Part shown: positions 22,851-39,517 of the stretch, piece by piece
Layout of the letters: each line of letters starts with the position of its first letter
Numbering within the stretch: position 1 is the first letter of the stretch
Origin: Periplaneta americana
Lineage: Eukaryota > Arthropoda > Insecta > Blattodea > Blattidae
NCBI RefSeq assembly: GCF_040183065.1
Contig: NC_091124.1
Coordinates: 99,094,501 to 99,158,500, forward strand
DNA: 64,000 bases
Direction: 5' to 3'
The notes under the pieces: model-generated
Database searches by the model: none
The model's input: the letters and a program-made list of their open reading frames with translations, nothing else
Told to the model about the DNA's origin: nothing
Program-made: the position numbers and the translations under genes

Positions 22851-23960
22851 GTATTTATTACACACAATTGTTGTAGTCTCAGCTATTACAAATAAGAAAT
22901 TATGACACACGAAGTTAGTGCTTAATTGAAAGGATTGCCTGTGTTGAAAGAAGTCCTCCTAGATAAAATTAATTATCCTCTCCTAAGAAAATTATCCTAC
23001 TAATAAAATTCTGTCACAAACAACTGGACCTGCGTCTGACATTAAATTATTATAAAATGTATAAATAAGCCTACCTCTTATCAGTGTTGTGCTGGAAATC
23101 GGGTGAAATTTCTGCTACTCATTTCCCTTCCAGGTGGCTTCGGTACTGGAACAATGTTTCGTGGGATAGAGAGGTCTATAGGCTCCAAAAAAAGAGAAAC
23201 CGTGGATAGAAGCATTGCTATTACAGACCAGTTGATTTGCCCTTGTAGATCACTTAATAATTATTTTGTCCATCACATTCAGCTTCCATGTTATGGTAGA
23301 GGCACTATATTTATTTTTTTGCACCCAATGAAAATTGCCAAACCTCAGCAAATTTTGTTTTTCCTAGTATTAGCATTATGGTCCGTAACTGCTAACGTTG
23401 AATGTAGAACCATGCCTTTATATGGGAAATGGATCCTTTTAGGCGTGTATTTCAGGCACAGACTGTAATAAGACTTAAGTTTCCCAGTATGTACATAATG
23501 TCTTGAATGCTCGAGATCCTTTAAAAATTAGGATTAATTATTATTTTTGTCAATGCTTTATATTTAATTTATTTAATTTAATTAATTAATTTATTTAAAT
23601 TTAAATATACAGAATAAAGAATATAATTACAAACAAACAAGAGAAATAGAAATAAAATAATACAAGCGATATAAAAGAAGATACAGTAGTATTAACAAAA
23701 TTTGAGACCGAATGAGCAGCGCTCGTGCTCGGTCGCAGTTCAGATATAATATTAAAATAAAAATTAATAATAATAATAAAAATAAATAAGTGAAATAAAA
23801 TAGGAACTAAAATATAATTACAGCGGCAATGGAATTATATTATATAATATTAACACTGGAGAAGAATAATATCGCACGTGAAAAGTAGGACTAATATATA
23901 TTTCAAAATTATAGAATACAAATATAATATAGGTTGATTAATTCATACACATATGCTATA
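22851..23960. other. Intronic AT-rich sequence, possible LINE 3' UTR
   Basis: No gene recognised. The 121-codon frame at 23103-23468 has no detectable domain. From about 23500 the AT-rich sequence probably belongs to the 3' untranslated part of the antisense LINE that starts at 24545. Confidence 0.4.
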
Positions 23961-23971
23961 AATTTATTTAA

Positions 23972-24540
23972 TCAAATTGAAGATATTAACACGTTTCTAA
24001 TTTTCTTGTTATATGTTAGTGGGTTACATGTTAGAAGTTCTGGGTGTAATTTAGTTAAAGCATTGTACAACCGAGGGCCAAAATTTATGCTATGCTTTAG
24101 ACCAGCAGATGTGAGACATTTAGGTTCTACTAATGTTGAATTAATATTTCGTCTTGTGTCATAATTGTGTGTCTGTAATACAAACTTATTACGATTTTTA
24201 TGATAAAATTTTAACAGCGTATACTTATAAATTTGTTCAATATTAAATACATTAAATTCAGAATAAATTAATTTAGTTGGATAATCGAAACGTTTCTTCA
24301 AACAAATTTTAATTATTCGTTTTTGTAGTAAATTCAACGGACTAAGATTAATTTTTGTACTTCCACCCCAAACAATTATACCATATTGAATGATAGACTG
24401 AATAATGGCCAAATAAACATTTCGTAGAACTCTAATAGGCAAGTAGCATCAAAGATTAACAAATTTATAAATTGTTTTATGAAGCCTCTTACAAAGATAA
24501 GTAATGTGATGAGGCCATTTTAAATTCTGATCAATAATGA
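23972..24540 (-). pseudogene. LINE reverse transcriptase C-terminal fragment
   Basis: On the - strand it reads GIIIDQNLKWPHHI (after a frame break), then LRNVYLAIIQSIIQYGIIVW, NLLQKRIIKICLKKRF, IYKYTLLKFYHKNRNKFVLQ and THNYDTRRNIN. This is the thumb and C-terminal tail of non-LTR reverse transcriptases of Jockey/CR1-like type (H-TYL--KL-K--Y-, then Y-ALI-SII-YGI--WG). It is 5'-truncated at 24541 by a foldback element fragment. Confidence 0.85.
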
Positions 24541-24910
24541 TCCACACAATATTTGCTCGACTTTATCAGTGCCTTCGAGACGATGGGTCTCTTCGTCCCC
24601 GGCGCATTGGTGGAAGACAGCATAGACATCCATTCTCAATTGGTGATTACACTGAACTGAAAGGAAAAGGCATTGAACATTTAAACGTAAACAAATAGCA
24701 ACAACCCTTCTCGTCTCTTACAAACATCTCAACAAGCAAACAGGGGTGCACACATTCGCATACATTGACCTATGCCTGTGCAAAAATATTTTCAATGATA
24801 ACTTCGAAACGACACGTCAAAAGGCATAGGCTGTTTAACAAATATGATTCCTTATTGTTAGATCTATCACCCCTCAGAGTTTGTCGCAGAGGTTTTGAAT
24901 CACTCTGTAT
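24541..24910 (-). mobile_element. Half copy of the foldback element
   Basis: Begins within the DUF4817 segment (CACAATATTTGCTCGACTTT) and continues through the arm to GAATCACTCTGTAT, matching 21460-21725 in the same direction with about 90% identity. Its 5' part, including the second arm, is missing. Confidence 0.85.
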
Positions 24911-25514
24911 TTTACCAAACTCTGTAGGTACATCCTCTTAAAAGCAAATTTTTGCCTTCCACATAAAATAGTACTGTAGTTTCAATAAAGGTACATAATT
25001 TCTTTCTGTCCTCAATACATTTTCTTAATTTCTCATTACCCAGCAGGTTTTCAGTAGACTTTTCAACAATACTTTTAAATAGAAAAAGAAATCTCCATCA
25101 AGACTTAGATGATGCGGTGTTGACAATTACATTTAATCTTTAATAAACATTCCAAATCTAAACTTGCCAGCAGAATGAAGTTTTACAAAAGAAAACTCTG
25201 GAAATATAACTTCTGCATGAAAGTTTGGAACAATCAAATGCTAAATGTATGAGAAAAGTTATTCATAGGTAACCCACTTGATCATAATTTGATTGTTGTC
25301 CTCACCTTCTTCGATGTGGGTTAGTGACGTGCTCATATCACATTGTATCTCCAGTTTGTTTCTGAGTACAAAGTCAGGTTAAATCCCATTCCAAAAGTTG
25401 AATTTTTGGAGCTTGTAACTTGGAAAGTTTTTCTTTCAAAATTTTACAGGAATGTTCATGTTAAAAGTCATGTGAATGTAAATTCCTTGTTGAACTCAAA
25501 ACATTTTTCCTTCT

Positions 25515-25667
25515 TTAAATTTGACTCCTATCAACTGGGTTTTTATAATGTGTCTTTGCATGGCTGTAAAAATCTGTACCAAAACCTGGGCAAGTTTTGG
25601 TAAGAACCACTTTAAGATTCTTGTTATGGCCAAAGCAGTTATTGCTGAACATCACAACATTTTTAAT
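25515..25667 (-). pseudogene. Transposon-protein remnant, downstream half (disrupted by hAT copy 1)
   Basis: On the - strand it encodes IKNVVMFSNNCFGHNKNLKVVLTK. The N/D-C-x-G-x-NKN motif is typical of a group of multi-copy, poorly characterised transposon proteins in insects. The upstream half is on the far side of the hAT insertion at 27872-27961. Removing the hAT element and one target duplication joins KEDD to NIKNVVMF in frame. Confidence 0.6.
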
Positions 25668-25675
25668 GTTATCAT

Positions 25676-27871
<2,196 letters not shown>

Positions 27872-27990
27872 GTTATCATCTTCTTTAAACAAATAGTTGG
27901 TTAAACAGTTTGCAATGTCACAAGATCCACGCTTTGCCATAGTTTTATCTCCTACATACATTGTAGAACCTCCCCTTTCCCTTTGCCTTA
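27872..27990 (-). pseudogene. Transposon-protein remnant, upstream half (disrupted by hAT copy 1)
   Basis: On the - strand it encodes MYVGDKTMAKRGSCDIANCL and TNYLFKEDD up to the hAT insertion. The TMAKRGS-DI-(N/S)CL wording precedes the C-x-G-x-NKN motif by about 30 residues in this protein group, matching the other half at 25515-25667. Confidence 0.6.
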
Positions 27991-29623
27991 ATGTTAAGGC
28001 ATTGCATGGTACCAGTAATAATTTTCTGAGACTTTCAAATATGCCTTACTGATACTTCATTCAGTGTTTGTTTCAGATTCGTTCATGTTCATTCCTACTC
28101 CATTTCATTTATGTACATGGGAATATCAGAAGTGAGGAGGGCAAATAGTGGTGAGTTGGTGAGTGAGTGGTAGGTAGTTTTTTTTTTTTTTTGAAGCTCC
28201 GAATGGAATGGAAATCATGGTGTTGGTGTATCACTGGCACTACGTGTAAAAATGCATTAAAGTGATATCAGTGCGTTATGTAGCTGACCGGATGATAATG
28301 GTGAGAATACTAGGGAAGAAAATACACTTAGTGCTAGTGCAGATTTACTTGCCACTGAATTAGCAGACGAGGAAGTGGAAAAAAGCTATGATAAGATAGA
28401 AGAGACAGCTGAAAAGAAGAAGAGAGCATGCATAATCCTAATGGGCGACTAGAATGTAATAGTATGAGAAGGACGATATGGAAGAACGGTTGGAAAATAT
28501 AGACTCAGAAAAATAAATGACAGAGGAAAATATTTGGTGAATTTCTGTAAACGGAATGCAATGATCATCGGAAATGCATTATTCTAACAACATAAACGAA
28601 GAAGATACACATGGACATGTCCAAGGGACGAAAGGCGATATTAGGTAGACTAAATACTGGTACTGAAAGATTCTGAAATTGCTTAAAAAATGCAAAGATT
28701 CTACCAGAGCAGCTATTAACTCAGATCTTGTCCTGCTGATAGGTGAAATAGGTATTCGTCTGAAGAAGATGAGAGAAAGACAGGTGACGAAGAAATTGAG
28801 CATGGAAAAACTGAAGAACGAAGAGGACAGAAGAAAATTTGAAGAACATTTTCATGAGAAAGCTGCTACATTAGAATCCACACCTGATAATAGTAATGAG
28901 TACTGGACTCATCTAAAAGGTTGTATACACATTACAGCATAATAGAAACAATAAGATACTGAGTAGAAATCTTGGGTAACAGAAAAAATGTTGGACAAGA
29001 AGAAGAAAAGGAGAAAATGGAAAAACATTAACACAGAAGAAGGTGAACAGGACACTAAAATAACGAATTGAGAAGAGAAACTGATAACACGAAAGAAGAC
29101 TGGATGAAACAGAAATATAAAGAAATAGAGGATCTAACAGAAAAGAAAGATATGATTTAATGTACTGCAAGTAAAATATACGGATTTCAAGAATAAGAAC
29201 AGGAAATCAATTTGGTTGATAGAAGATGAAATTGGCAATAAAATAACAGACAAACAAGGAATAATGGACAGAAGGACGAAATATGTAGAAGAGCTACTGA
29301 TAAATGAAACAGAGAATCGTCCAGATGACTTAGTTATAGAAGATGAAGCAGCCATATCAGAAGAGAAAAAGGATTTTCTATTCTAAGAGAAGAAGTTGAA
29401 CTAGCGCAGAGGAAAATGAAGAATGGAAAAGCAACGGGAATTGATGGAATCCGCATTGAATTAGTGAAATGCAAGAAGCAAATTCCATCATTTTTCAATG
29501 AAATATATGAGGAAGGCGAATAGCCTGAATACGTATTTCAGGAAGACAGTGTTGCTGGCAATATGGAAGAAAAATAGGTAATGTTAAGAAATGTAATGAG
29601 TTCAGGACTATCAGCCTAATAAT

Positions 29624-31819
<2,196 letters not shown>

Positions 31820-32792
31820 CTAATAATGCACTCGGTAAAGACTCTCCTGCGAATACTGAATCGACGTTTATATTCTAAGATGGAGGGATAGTTGGAAGAA
31901 GAGCAATTTGGCTTCAGGAAGGGAAAAGATACGAGAGATTCACTTGGACTGTTGCGAACAATTGGTGAAAGATATCTAGAGAAAAATAAAGAAGTGTATA
32001 TAGTATTTCTGGACATATAAAAGGCTTTTGACAGAGTGGATTGGAATAAATAATTTTATGGGGATCCTGAAGAAAATAGGTGTAGATTGGAAAGAGAAGA
32101 GGCTATTCTGTAATCTCATATGAAACAACGAGTCAAAGTCAGGATAGGAGAAGAAATGCCAAAGAGAAGTCGAAAGACGAAGATCATGGTTATTGGAAGA
32201 AAATTAAAGAAGGTAAATGTGTGAATTCGAAAAGAGGCAGTGGACAAATGGACAGCTTCAAATATAAACAGTAATATGAGCTGCTGTCAGGAGGTCAAAA
32301 GGAGAATAGCAATAGCAAGGGAAGCTTTTAATAGAGGAACGAGCATCTTCTGTTGTCCAAGTTTTCACAGATACTCATAAAACACTAAATTGTTGCTATG
32401 AAAACACAACTTTCAGACTCATTCTTATAAGAAAAGGAAAGTGTAAAATTACTAACATAAAAAACTTAAAAATTTGTGATGTTTGGTTTTTATGGCTGTC
32501 TTCGATATCTGAAATTTGATAACCTACTAACCTTTTCTCATATTGAAGCACATAATATTATATTGTTTTTTCAAATCTTTATGGAAGTAAGGATGAGATA
32601 AAACAAACACTCGATACTTTAATGATGTGATCGTAACACATAAAGTACCAGTATATAATTGTCCTACCTAAAATTTAAGTTTTTTTTTAGAAGCTAAAAT
32701 TAAAAAAAGTGAAAAATAAAAATTTCTTAACAGAGAGAATTCAGTACATTTTCTTAAATATATTCATACAACCATATTTCACTAAACCTATA

Positions 32793-34137
32793 CAGTAGCG
32801 TGCAAATTAATCTGAACACGACATATTTTCACATTTTCTGTCATTGTTGGCCTCACAGCTGCTCATACCGCTTTAATTGACATCTGTAGTACGTGTAATT
32901 CCATTGTTGAAGGTCTGTCGTTATTATTTTTTTTATAATATGTGACATTTTGCCTGTCTTTTGTACTTATAAGCATTTCAGTTGTGTTGAAGACTTAATA
33001 CTGCAATCCTGTGGTCATTCTGTCGTCTTCACAAATGGATGCAACTCCAAGAAAACGGTCTAAAATTATAACATTAGCAGAGCATTCTTCTATGACACAG
33101 AGGCAAATTGCTGCAGAATGTCACATCAGTTTGGTTACTGTTAATTCGATCATAAAACAATACAGGGAGACTGGATCCATCACACCCCAGAAAAAAGGAA
33201 ACTGTGTCCGGAAAAGGAAGACTTCACATGCAGATGATCGTTTAATTGTCAGGAAAAGTAAATTAAATCCTAGACTAACTGCTGTCGACTTAACCCGCGA
33301 GTTAATGGCTACCACTGGGGCGAATATTCACGTCACAACAGTGCGGCGTAGGCTTTTGGAAGCTGGACGAAGGGCTCGTAAGCCTATTAAGAAGCAACTG
33401 CTAACCCCTGTTATGTGCAAAAAACGCTTAATGTGGGCAAAATTACATCAACACTGGACAGTGAATGACTGGAAGAGTACTTTTTTCCGATGAGTCTCAT
33501 TTCGAAGTCCACGGCCACCATGTTTCTTACATACGGAAAGGATCCGAAAAAGTAACAGCAGCTCATCTCCAACAAGCACCCAAATACCCCCCTAAAGTAA
33601 TGTTTTGGGGTTGTTTTATACATGAAGGGCCTAGAGCATTAATACCTATCAAGGGAATAATGAATTCTGACAAATATATTCACTTATTGGAAACCAGAAT
33701 CGTACCCCAGCTGCAAAAATCATTTCCGGATGGCAGAGGTGTGTTCCAACAAGACCTGGCACCATGCCATATGTCTCGAAAAACTACAGAATTCTTCAAC
33801 AAGAAGAATATTCAGGTACTCCCCTGGCCAGGCAACTCACCCGACATCAACCCCATTGAGAACTTGTGGTCAATTTGCAAAAGAAGAATGCAAAAAATGG
33901 ATTGTTCTACAAAGGAGAAGATGATTTCTGCCCTCATTGGTGTATGGTTTCGCGATGAAGAAATGAAGAATATTTGTGGGAAATTAGTGGAATCCATGCC
34001 AAATCGTCTCAGAGCTGTTATTAGGAACAAGGGAGGCCACATAGATTACTGAGGTATGTCTTAGATCTTTTTTTTTATCCCGTTTGAGTGTTTTTGCATA
34101 AGTAATTACGTTGTTCGGATTAATTTGCACGCTACTG
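32793..34137 (+). mobile_element. Tc1-like transposon
   Basis: 1345 bp with terminal inverted repeats of about 25 bp (CAGTAGCGTGCAAATTAATC then T/C GAAC), flanked by TA on both sides (32791-32792 and 34138-34139). It contains a single transposase frame broken once. Confidence 0.95.
33035..34052 (+). pseudogene. Tc1 transposase with one frameshift
   Basis: Starts MDATPRKRSKIITLAEHSS. Two helix-turn-helix regions follow (MTQRQIAAECHISLVTVNSI and LTAVDLTRELMATTGANIHV), then the DDE core with FSDESHFEVHG (first Asp), QQDLAPCHMS (second Asp) and SPDINPIENLW (Glu). There are 34 residues between the second Asp and the Glu, which is the DD34E signature of Tc1. The frame breaks near 33478-33484, where one extra base turns DWKS-LFSDES into a stop. 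Everything else is open to the stop at 34052, so the element was lost recently. An upstream in-frame ATG at 33011 is less likely as the start. Confidence 0.93.
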
Positions 34138-34487
34138 TAGTTAACTCGACCAGTCACTATATGTGTAATTTATAATTGTAATTGAAGACTTCCCCAGAAA
34201 AAAGATGTAACATCAAATGCTTGAAATATGTGATGTAGATGGAGAAAATATTTTTAAGCATTTATTTATAATAATAAATTACCTTATTGCATTCAATGCC
34301 TGAATAAACCTGTATCCTTGTTTAGTCAAATGTTTGTGATAATAAACATAGCCCTAATGAAATATGCCTCTGAAATTATATTCCTTGCTCATGATATGAA
34401 TTACAGTTTTGTTGGCTACATCCTTATTCTGGGAAGTCAATTATGTTTCCTTAAACTAACGAGTAATGACTGTATTTCGATTTCCAG

Positions 34488-34575
34488 TTGTGCACGCCTT
34501 GATGCTTACCTCACCTACAGTCCGAGGCAATTTCATAGCCTGATTGGAGCATATGGATGTTTGTTGGTTTCTGAG
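34488..34575 (+). CDS. TMEM179: TMEM179-like membrane protein, exon 3
   Basis: 88-bp exon preceded by TGTATTTCGATTTCCAG acceptor and followed by a GAG|GTAGTA donor. The first T completes the Ser codon left open by exon 2, giving HNESCARLDAYL and then SPRQFHSLIGAYGCLLVSE. SC--L corresponds to the SCEELQ motif after the loop of TMEM179. The F-x-IA/IGA---- part begins the fourth membrane segment. It ends in phase 0. Intron 3 is 4.9 kb. Confidence 0.75.
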
Positions 34576-34579
34576 GTAG

Positions 34580-35829
34580 TATCAGTAATGTATAGGTACA
34601 CGACAACAAATATCTTACTCATAAATCAAGGATTTAATTCTTACATGTCATGCAACCTTGTGTTATAGTAGTAAATTTTCTTATCACAACTATTTCATAA
34701 TTAGAATATTCTTATATGATTGAAAACATTTGTATAGGTACTTAATCTGTTGATCGACTTATAGTGTTGGAAAAAAAAATTTCAAGTTACATGGCAGAAA
34801 TTTCAGTTCCATTCTCTCCTAGAATAGAATACAACAGAATGGCAGAAGTGTTCTCTTTGTCTACCTATTTCTCTTTCTTTTGTAACAATGCTATGGTATC
34901 AGTACCTATTCAATAGGCCTATAATTAAAAATAATTAATTCTTCGTCACTGATGTAGATAATATTTTAAATGGTAAAGCTTTAGGAGTGTTTGAATTTCG
35001 GACATTTCAGCAGTAAAGAATGTAATTGTTCATTTTTAAAAGTACCGATAATGAATTTGTAACAGACCTACAATTAGCATTTCTGTACGCCATATTTGTG
35101 ATGCTGACTGAGATATTTTCCTACAAAGGAGCTGTTGCACTGTGAAGTAACCAATAAATATAGGTGAGAGGAATGGAATGGAATTAATGGGAAGGGGCAT
35201 TATGGCCCTGCACTGTTACGATCTATTGCACTAAGTGCACTCCCAAACCCACACCGACTGACTACACTAAGGTTGATTTGTCTGTCTGTCTGGACCAATA
35301 TACTCATTACCCTTGAATCTTACTATTGATAGGCTATACATTTCCTTGAAACAACAAACTAATTACTTTTGAGCCAAAATAAAGAACAATGAAACTGTTT
35401 TAATATTCATATACGGCAAAATCGATACTTCCATTAATTGAATCACTACCTCCATTACCTTTTTCTGCGACTTTGCGGCTGTACCATACACAGTATGGGT
35501 CTCTTTTAATGCATCTGTTTCTATATTGAATCTCATTGCATAATTCTTCCATAAAGATTGTAACACACCCAAGAAATTAATGTTGAAATCTTTCAATGTT
35601 TCAAGAGCCAAACATTCGTGTTCTAGTACCTATAAAACACACATCTACAGATCCGTACTGGACTTTTTGTTGTAATAAATCCATTGAAAGACTGATTGAG
35701 TCGCCCATTTCCAGAAACCTTTAAGTCCAAAAAAATTCAATTTTGAATTTTCTACATCATCTGTTACAGGACATTGTCTTATACCTTTTAAATCACATTT
35801 ACAGGTACTATAGACGTTATTTCCTATTC
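34580..35829. other. Intronic sequence, nothing firmly recognised
   Basis: No gene signal. An 82-codon - strand frame at 35363-35611 has no domain I can name. 35160-35280 reads like repeat sequence (AATGGAATGGAATTAATGGG) but I cannot place it. Confidence 0.4.
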
Positions 35830-36600
35830 AAATTCACGACTGAATGTTGGCTACAGTTCCAGAACTCTAAGTCCTTGATTGTTACAGGTCCATAAAATGT
35901 TATGTCCCTAAGAGTATACAGAAGCAAACCCTGTTAAATCCAATTGGAAAAAGTGCATTGTAGAAGATACAATTTCCAAACAACGTATGTTACACTTTCC
36001 TGAATCAATATTTTCTGCTAAATTAATAAATAAAAACCACACTATGTTAGATATGATATGCTCGTGGTTAGTTCAAAAATCTCCAGCAACTATAAAGATT
36101 ATTATTCTACTGTTCCTCATTGTTGGCCACTTGTTCATACCTCCTGATAGTGTGTTTGCCCAAATAGCGGAGCAAGTTAAAGCAAGAAGTCTTTATTTTG
36201 AAACCTACTGACTATGTACAGACCCAGAAACAAAATTCAGCTGGTGTTTCTGGGTCTGTAAAAATTATCAGTTTGGGACTGGGAACAGATGTATGATACC
36301 TGACTGGAAATCGACTGTCAAAGATATAGCAAAGTCTCCTTCAGCTGGGCATTTCCAATTCAAGCCTTGTAAAAGGAAAGAACTATGGGCTCAGTAACTG
36401 TTCAAGATGAGCAAAGCTGCAACCTTGATTTTGGAGTAGGAAAACGTATCTGCAGAAGAGGAAAGTCATTCATGGAAACTCAACCCGCAGAAATTGAAAA
36501 GAGTGTAAAGCTAAACAAAGATAAAACGAAAGATGTCACAACTGTCATAACCTTCCTGTTCCTGTGCCATAAAAGCTAATGAGGAGCACTGTGTGGGGTG
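35830..36600 (+). pseudogene. Transposon-protein C-terminal remnant (C-x-G-x-NKN group)
   Basis: Encodes ICSWLVQKSPATIKIIILLF then LIVGHLFIPPDSVFAQIAEQ, and later frames AKSPSAGHFQFKPCKRKELW. The (V)GH-(F/Y)-PPD-VF stretch normally follows the NKN motif in this protein group, and a KPP--WHF-F--CKR block follows further on. Several frame breaks. Possibly the same family as the fragments at 25515 and 43428. Confidence 0.55.
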
Positions 36601-36711
36601 TGATCACACCCCAAGTACTTTTTTGCTCTTCGAGAGGGGAGACGTAGATTTATACATTGTTGCAGGATTTAAACGCGTTAAGAATTAAATTATTGATGAT
36701 CTGATTTAAAA

Positions 36712-36741
36712 AAAAACACACACACACACACACACACACAC
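36712..36741. repeat. (CA)n microsatellite
   Basis: A-run followed by about 12 CA units. Confidence 0.9.
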
Positions 36742-36769
36742 GCTTTTCAAAGTATGATTGACAGTAGAC

Positions 36770-36950
36770 AAAGTTATCGGCTCCCCGTTTCATCTGAGAC
36801 AAAGCAGGATCTTTCCAGAGTTCCGAAAGGAAGTTCCTCAGGTAATCTGTGGCGAATCATCGGCGCCATCTCACCAAATAACATATCTCTATTATTAGTT
36901 CCATTCACGGTAAATAACCCAGTAGCTGATACAGCACCATGAAATAACTG
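36770..36950 (+). repeat. SINE-2, 3' half
   Basis: Contains CCTCAGGTAATCTGTGGCG, GCGCCATCTCACCAAATAAC and GCTGATACAGCACCATGAAA, the tail of the SINE-2 family. The A-rich 3' tail has expanded into the (AAAT)n repeat that follows. Confidence 0.75.
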
Positions 36951-36952
36951 AA

Positions 36953-36995
<43 letters not shown>

Positions 36996-37012
36996 AGTAA
37001 ATAAATAAATAA
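36949..37012. repeat. (AAAT)n microsatellite at SINE tail
   Basis: About 15 units of AAAT directly continuing the SINE-2 3' end. Confidence 0.9.
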
Positions 37013-37056
37013 AACTTATATTTACAAGAGTAATAATAATAGTTGCAATTAGTAGA

Positions 37057-37064
37057 TGATAATG

Positions 37065-37112
<48 letters not shown>

Positions 37113-37172
37113 GACTAATAATAATAATAGACTAATAATAATAATAGACTAATAATAATAATAATAATAGCC

Positions 37173-37213
<41 letters not shown>
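37057..37213. repeat. (AAT)n microsatellite
   Basis: Long AAT run with regularly spaced AGACT and AGCCT interruptions. Confidence 0.9.
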
Positions 37214-37214
<1 letters not shown>

Positions 37215-37234
37215 ATTCAAGAAAACAAACAGGT

Positions 37235-37525
37235 TGTCACTTGACATTTCTGGTCTCTCCTGCCAATGGCTTATTTGTAACCCACTGCTGAGGGTGGGGC
37301 GCCTGGAAGGCAGAGTTATGCTGCCCTGATGATATTATGATAGGATGATTATGAAGTGCCAGTAGAGGTCTTAAACCTAAGTCTAACCTAATTTTCAAAC
37401 CATGGACGAACACGGGAACATTTCCCTTTATGGAAAAATTCCTGTGTTCTAACTGGCAATCGAACCCAGGACCCCATGAACTGTAGTCAAAAGCTCTGAC
37501 CACTAGCCCATGAGGTTGGTCCAGA
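37235..37525 (-). repeat. SINE-3, antisense tRNA-derived repeat
   Basis: On the - strand it starts with GGACCAACCTCATGGGCTAG TGGTCAGAGC (A-box region) and has B box CTGGGTTCGATTGCC, followed by a non-tRNA body with TTCCCGTGTTCGTCC-like sequence. One copy only, so the family status is inferred from the internal promoter boxes. Confidence 0.6.
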
Positions 37526-37761
37526 ATAACTATATAGAAGGCAAGAAAAGTAGAGTTACAGTGTCGCCAAAATTACAACATGGGTTCCTGAGAGGGGTGT
37601 AAATGCACCCCAAGCATAATTTAATTTATTTCTGGACACATTGTTGACAAAACTGGAGTGATAACAATTGGAAGTAACGTAATAATGTTTTTCTGACACA
37701 AAATAATACGTGTTGCTGAAATCACATGTGATGATATTATTGTTTTAATAACTAAGGCGTC

Positions 37762-38018
37762 CACACCTGTGGAGTAACGGTTAGTGCGTCTGGCCGTGAA
37801 ACCAGGTGGCCCGGGTTCGATTCCCGATTGGGGCAAGTTACCTGGTTGAGGTTTTTTCCGGGGTTTTTCCTCAACCCAATATGAGCAAATGCTGGGTAAC
37901 TTTCGGTGTTGGACCCTGGACTCATTTCACCGGCATTATCACCTTCATCTCATTCAGAAGCTAACTAACCTAGATGTTGATGAAGCGTCGTAAAATAACC
38001 TACAAAAAAATAATAAAA
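37762..38018 (+). repeat. SINE-1, complete copy
   Basis: Full head (TGTGGAGTAACGGTTAGTGC, GGGTTCGATTCCC) and body as at 14708, with an A-rich tail. Near-duplication AATAACTAAGG / AATAACTAAAG flanks it. Confidence 0.95.
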
Positions 38019-38639
38019 ATAACTAAAGCTGGGGTGTGATTACACCCTGCATAGCTATACAAAGGTTAAATAATCACTATGGGCCTGAATGGGAGAGTTA
38101 TGAGGATCTTCTGTTTTACAAAAATCTAACACAACCAACAACAGATAGGAGCTGAAGAGCCAAACGTAGGTGAACTACCAAATTCAGATGATGCAATGAT
38201 AAACCTTTAAGTGAAAAATGGAAAATAATTAATACCGGTATTAAAAATTACTTCTTAAAAGTTTTGTTTAACTTATTCACTTAATGTGCCACTCATGACC
38301 CATAGTACTTGTATACATTTTATGTTCCATATGCATTTTTTGCTAGTGATACTGATATACTATAGTAATAGACTGATACTAGTCGATATTTTTTATTAAT
38401 AATAAATCATTAATTAACTCACTTGTATCTAAAATGCCTTTATGTATTCTCCCTTGTTGTGTGCCATCTTGAATAGTCAGATATAGTTCTAAAGCCTGTT
38501 ACGTTCCAGTTACAGAACTAACACCGTTAAGTTCAACTTAAAATATTTAATTAAAAATAAACCACTACAGTACGATTTCAGCATTATATGTAAATCAGAT
38601 GGGAATAAATCACCATATAAAACTTACTTAGTTACTTAC

Positions 38640-38885
38640 AAATGACTTTTAAGGAACTCTGAGGTCCATTGCCACCCTCACAAAAGCCCGCCATCAGTCC
38701 CTATTCTGAGCAAGATTAATCCAGTTCCTAGCATCATATCCCACCTCCCTCAAATCCATTTTAATATTATCCTCCCATCTACGTCTCGGTCTCCCCAAAG
38801 GTATTTTTCCCTCAGGTCTTCCAGCTAACAATCTATATGCATTTCTGAATTCACCCATACATGCTACATGCCCTATAATTACATA
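38640..38885 (-). mobile_element. RTE-like LINE 3' end, 5'-truncated
   Basis: On the - strand it encodes NIKMDLREVGYDARNWINLA and ends in VP-KAL-, the same C-terminus as at 54394-54909. The 3' tail is a TAAG/TAAC repeat. 5'-truncated. Confidence 0.85.
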
Positions 38886-39352
38886 TTTACTTACTTATAA
38901 ATGGTTTTTAAGGCACCTGGAGATTTGTTGCCGCCCTCACATAAGCCCGCCATTGGTCCCTATCCTGAACAAGATTAATCCAGTCTCTACCATCATATCT
39001 CACCTTCCTCAAATCCATTTTCATATTATCTTCCGATCTACATCTTGGCCTCCTCAACGATCTTTTACCCTTCGATTCCAAGTACCAAATCTCATAACCT
39101 TATTCCTTTGCTGTGGTCATGCCAGAGAATCAGTCCCATTCCGAGGCTTATGTTGTGGTTTCGTAACAAGCTATTTTTTCATGATGAGCAGCTAGCCCTT
39201 CGCCCAACCCCCAAGCTGGAGGACCACCCCTTATCGGCTGTCTGCGACTACTTATCAGCTACCCTCCACATCTGGAGGCCATCTCCTCTATCTGCAACCA
39301 GAGCACGTGCAATGCTGTGGTGATAGGGACTCACCATACATGGAAAACTAAA
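38886..39352 (-). mobile_element. Internally deleted RTE-like LINE (5' end joined to 3' end)
   Basis: Reading the - strand from 39352, it begins with the LINE 5' UTR (CATGTATGGTGAGTCCCTAT; CTCCAGCTTGGGGGTTGGGC) as at 63078. It reaches the endonuclease start MRFGTWN near 39080, then jumps within a few bases to the C-terminal RSEDNIKMDL and 3' end with a TAAG tail. About 460 bp therefore carries both termini of a LINE normally several kb long. Confidence 0.8.
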
Positions 39353-39517
39353 AAAGAAATTACAGAGAAGCGAAATTGGAAACAAATAGCAGTTTTTCCT
39401 GATTTATGAAAAATTTTCCTCGAAGGACTTCACAGGTAGTACATTGGAAATGGACAACTCAATCAGAATAAAATATGACCTCAACACTAATTCAATGTCT
39501 TTGTTACACAATTACAG

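Noticed and set aside
23103-23468. A 121-codon frame as a possible secreted or membrane protein
   Set aside because: No domain, no splice or promoter support, and it lies in an AT-rich intron. Length alone is not evidence in 64 kb.
34318-34668. The whole 116-codon frame as a gene
   Set aside because: Only 34488-34575 fits splice sites and the protein family. The rest is intron read through.
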